Assembly: GCA_033675545.1 (NCBI GenBank)
Contig: JAWDGP010007415.1
Coordinates: 104,501 to 168,500, forward strand
Direction: 5' to 3'
Source of the DNA: Elysia crispata
Lineage: Eukaryota; Mollusca; Gastropoda; Plakobranchidae
Length of the DNA: 64,000 nt
In this document: positions 61,749 to 64,000 of the stretch, piece by piece
Numbering within the stretch: the first letter of the stretch is position 1
Layout: the number at the start of each line of letters is the position of its first letter
Notes under the pieces: generated by a model
The model's database searches: none
What the model was told of the DNA's origin: nothing
What the model saw: only the letters and a program-made list of their open reading frames with translations
Made by a program: the position numbers and the translations under genes

Positions 61749-62543
61749 CATATAATTTCTGAAGAACAGATTTTTTTTACGCTAAAACATCCCAAAAGTT
61801 GCACAAACCACATTGACATGAATAGTCTAAGGCATTTGATAGCTAAAAAAGCTAGATCTAGATCTAGATCTAGATCTATATAATAATTATCTAATTAAAT
61901 TGAGAAACAGAGTGACAGTGCACTGAGTGCTAGCCTATATAGTATCTGATCTAGATGTGGTTGAATAGATCTAGATCTAGTTATATTGAAGTAGACCATC
62001 TAGAAATCTAGAAAATCTAGATCTAAACCTTGAATAAAACTGAAGGTCTAGATCTAGATCTAGATTCAACCAAATGATTTCCTTACCAAAACTCAAGCAC
62101 GGGTGCTTAAAACTAAAGAACTTAAAAAATTTAGGACCTCGAACAGTGCACTGTCAAAGATTTATTTTCAATGTTGGCCTCAAGATGATTACTAAAAATG
62201 ATGATTTAAAAAAAAAACATGGTTTGTTCGGCGTTCTGATTAGATACACCACTTCTAGATGGTGAGGCATTCGTTTTTAACACAGTTAAGTTTAAAACCC
62301 TGAAATAGGGCCACATTTAAAACCTAAAATTCCCTTCCCACGATCTCAAGCTAATGCACTTTGGGTGGACTACAATATATCATTGAGTTTTTATGCATTT
62401 AATTCTGGTTTCGACGTCAAAATTCCATCTAGATCTAGATCTAGATCTAGAATTACCTTAACTGAATGGCAATATTATTATTAATCAAACATTCTAGATC
62501 TAGATCTAGATCTAGATCTATATCTATCTATTTCAGCTCTTAC
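60985..62543 (-). other. RABGAP1: Presumed first intron (5'UTR intron), with CTAGAT clusters
   Basis: AT-rich, with a 29-nt A-run at 61718-61746. Five clusters of the hexamer CTAGAT lie at 61852-61879, 61967-61980, 62047-62065, 62427-62450 and 62493-62520. Confidence 0.5.
61852..62520. repeat. Clustered CTAGAT hexamer arrays
   Basis: Five short arrays of 2-5 units, separated by unique sequence. The repeat is self-complementary as AGATCT/TCTAGA, so both strands read alike and each array could form a cruciform. Confidence 0.9.
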
Positions 62544-62830
62544 TTTCGTGAATGTCGCGACACACAATTTCCAATAAATCCGACCGATCCGTCTGAATAT
62601 TGACACCTTGAATATTATTCAATGTAGATTTACTTCAGATCAAAACTAGATAAATATAGATTAGATCTATTATCCAAATAATAGAATAGTGGAAGTCTTC
62701 CTTCGAGGTTTGTTTGGGTTACATTCAGTACTGAAAGTAGGTGGCGTCTATGGTTATGACGTCATCATAACATTTTCTTTTAGTACCGGGTCATTTCCGG
62801 CACTGTAAAAGATATGGAAAATTACTCTGA
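62544..62830 (-). promoter_or_regulatory. RABGAP1: Presumed RABGAP1 promoter and 5'UTR exon
   Basis: A minus-strand donor (GAAA then GTAAGAG) ends a possible non-coding exon at 62544. Upstream are a perfect CRE, TGACGTCA, at 62757-62764 and an ETS-type CCGGAAATG near 62790-62798. Both are common in housekeeping promoters. No transcript evidence is available, so the start site is a guess. Confidence 0.35.
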
Positions 62831-63009
62831 TTCGTAGAGGTACTCAATTTACAAGACGCTTTGATTAGTAAGAGCGTAAGACGGAGAGCGAAGCTAACAT
62901 ATTCTTTGGCCATCAGAGAAAAAAAATAAGCCGAATCAATAAATGTACACTTTTCTGGTTATATGAAAAAAATGATTGGAAGATCTTCGGAGATTATTTA
63001 AAAATGTAC

Positions 63010-63495
63010 ACTCACAATCTCTTCTCTTTTGAGGACATGGGTCTTCATAGTAAACATAATTTTATTTCATTTTATTTCTGGCCCTCATCATTGACACCTA
63101 CAACAGAATTTTAGTGACATGGCTCACCAGACTTATTGTTAGATGTAATTCACATTTTGCTTTTGGTGTAGGGTTATGGGGCAGACGTTTACATCAGGTG
63201 GTATGTTTCCGGTGGCTTATATTTTATTCAATATCAGCGTTAACTCATACACTCCTTCTCCAAAGGCATTTAGAATCTCTACCGATATGCCATTAGGTCC
63301 TGTAGCTTTTCCTTAATTACGCATTCTCGACACTGCATTCTTCACCTCACTTGTAGGATTGGTGGCCCGTTTAACTCTTTCCTAACAGCAAATCCTTCAT
63401 TCCTTTTATCATCGTATAACTCCTCTAAATATTCCGACCATCTTTCTCGAGTTTCTACCTCTTCCATGAGAATCCTGCCATCTTTGTACTTCATA
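63010..63495 (-). mobile_element. LINE reverse-transcriptase fragment, 5' part (inverted)
   Basis: The minus strand reads, with stops and frameshifts, ETRERWSEYLEELYDDKRNE, then VKNAVSRMR, GKATGPNGISVEIL, TGNIP and LVSHVTKILL. These are the linker and finger motifs of a non-LTR retrotransposon reverse transcriptase. It is a decayed pseudogene piece. Confidence 0.85.
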
Positions 63496-64000
63496 CACAT
63501 TCATTAAAGGTAAAGCAGAATTGAAAGTAGACGGTCATATCATCAACAACATCCAGTACGCTGACGAATCCGTCCTCATGGCAGAAAATGAAAGTGATCT
63601 ACAGACGTTACTGAATACCATCGTGAAAGAAAGCGAGAAAATGGAATGAGCTTAAACTAAAAGAAAACCGACACAATGGTGGTATCCAGGCAAAAAATTA
63701 TCCACTCAAACAAATTGAAAGTTGGGATTTACGAGTTACGACAGGTAAACACAATACTTAGGGGTGATGATCACAGAAGATGGTAAACGCGACACAAAAA
63801 TGAAGACAAGACAGACAAGACAAACAGATCTTTCAGAAAATGAAACATATTCTGACTAATTAAAAAAAAAAACTATCCCTTTAGCTTAGATAGCGAGTGC
63901 TCCGGTGCTATGTATATCCAGCTTTTCTAAAAGGCAGCGGGACTTGGACATTGAGCAAACAGCTAGAGAAACAGATCACTGCAACTGAGATGTGATTTGA
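63496..64000 (+). mobile_element. LINE reverse-transcriptase fragment, 3' part (palm and thumb)
   Basis: The plus strand reads INNIQYADESVLMAENESDL at about 63542-63600, then KKTDTMVVSRQKIIHSNKLK, YLGVMITEDGKRDTKM, and near the edge CYVYPAFLKGSGTW and TATEM, across several frameshifts. The catalytic YADD box is YADE (63557-63568). It continues past the window end. Confidence 0.88.

Overview
The window looks like nuclear DNA of a heterobranch gastropod mollusc. It is AT-rich and intron-rich, full of long (GA)n, (AT)n and CTAGAT tracts, has non-LTR retrotransposon debris, and carries a PAN/EGF/fibrinogen-domain lectin gene of a kind common in snails. The clade is an inference; no mitochondrial or rDNA marker is present.

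Layout. 1-4.4 kb is intergenic with microsatellites. A secreted fibrinogen-related protein gene with one coding exon lies on the minus strand at 4.42-5.58 kb. 5.6-21.5 kb has no convincing protein gene. It holds microsatellites, a GC-rich patch that may be an old LINE (12.9-13.4 kb), a 7-copy 90-bp satellite (15.1-15.75 kb), a possible short spliced non-coding transcript on the plus strand (16.2-17.25 kb), and an 840-bp purine block built from a higher-order repeat (19.3-20.15 kb).

The main gene fills 21.5-62.8 kb on the minus strand. It is the orthologue of RABGAP1 (GAPCenA, TBC1D11). I resolved 23 coding exons, from a start at 60954 to a stop at 27137. All junctions are phase-consistent and joined they encode 1062 residues; the human protein, from memory, is about 1069. 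Domain order is acidic N-terminus, PTB, kinesin-like/DUF3694 region, TBC Rab-GAP domain with both catalytic fingers intact, and a C-terminal coiled coil. A 5'UTR exon near 62.54-62.75 kb and a 3'UTR reaching about 21.48 kb are plausible but unproven.

The RABGAP1 introns hold most of the unexplained structure: a TA-flanked MITE (intron 11), a 27-bp near-perfect hairpin (intron 8), a tRNA-derived SINE and a CCAAT-box island (intron 6), and protein-like exons on the same strand in intron 6 that may be a nested gene. The right edge (63.0-64.0 kb) is a degenerate LINE whose 5' part is inverted against its 3' part, the shape left by twin priming.
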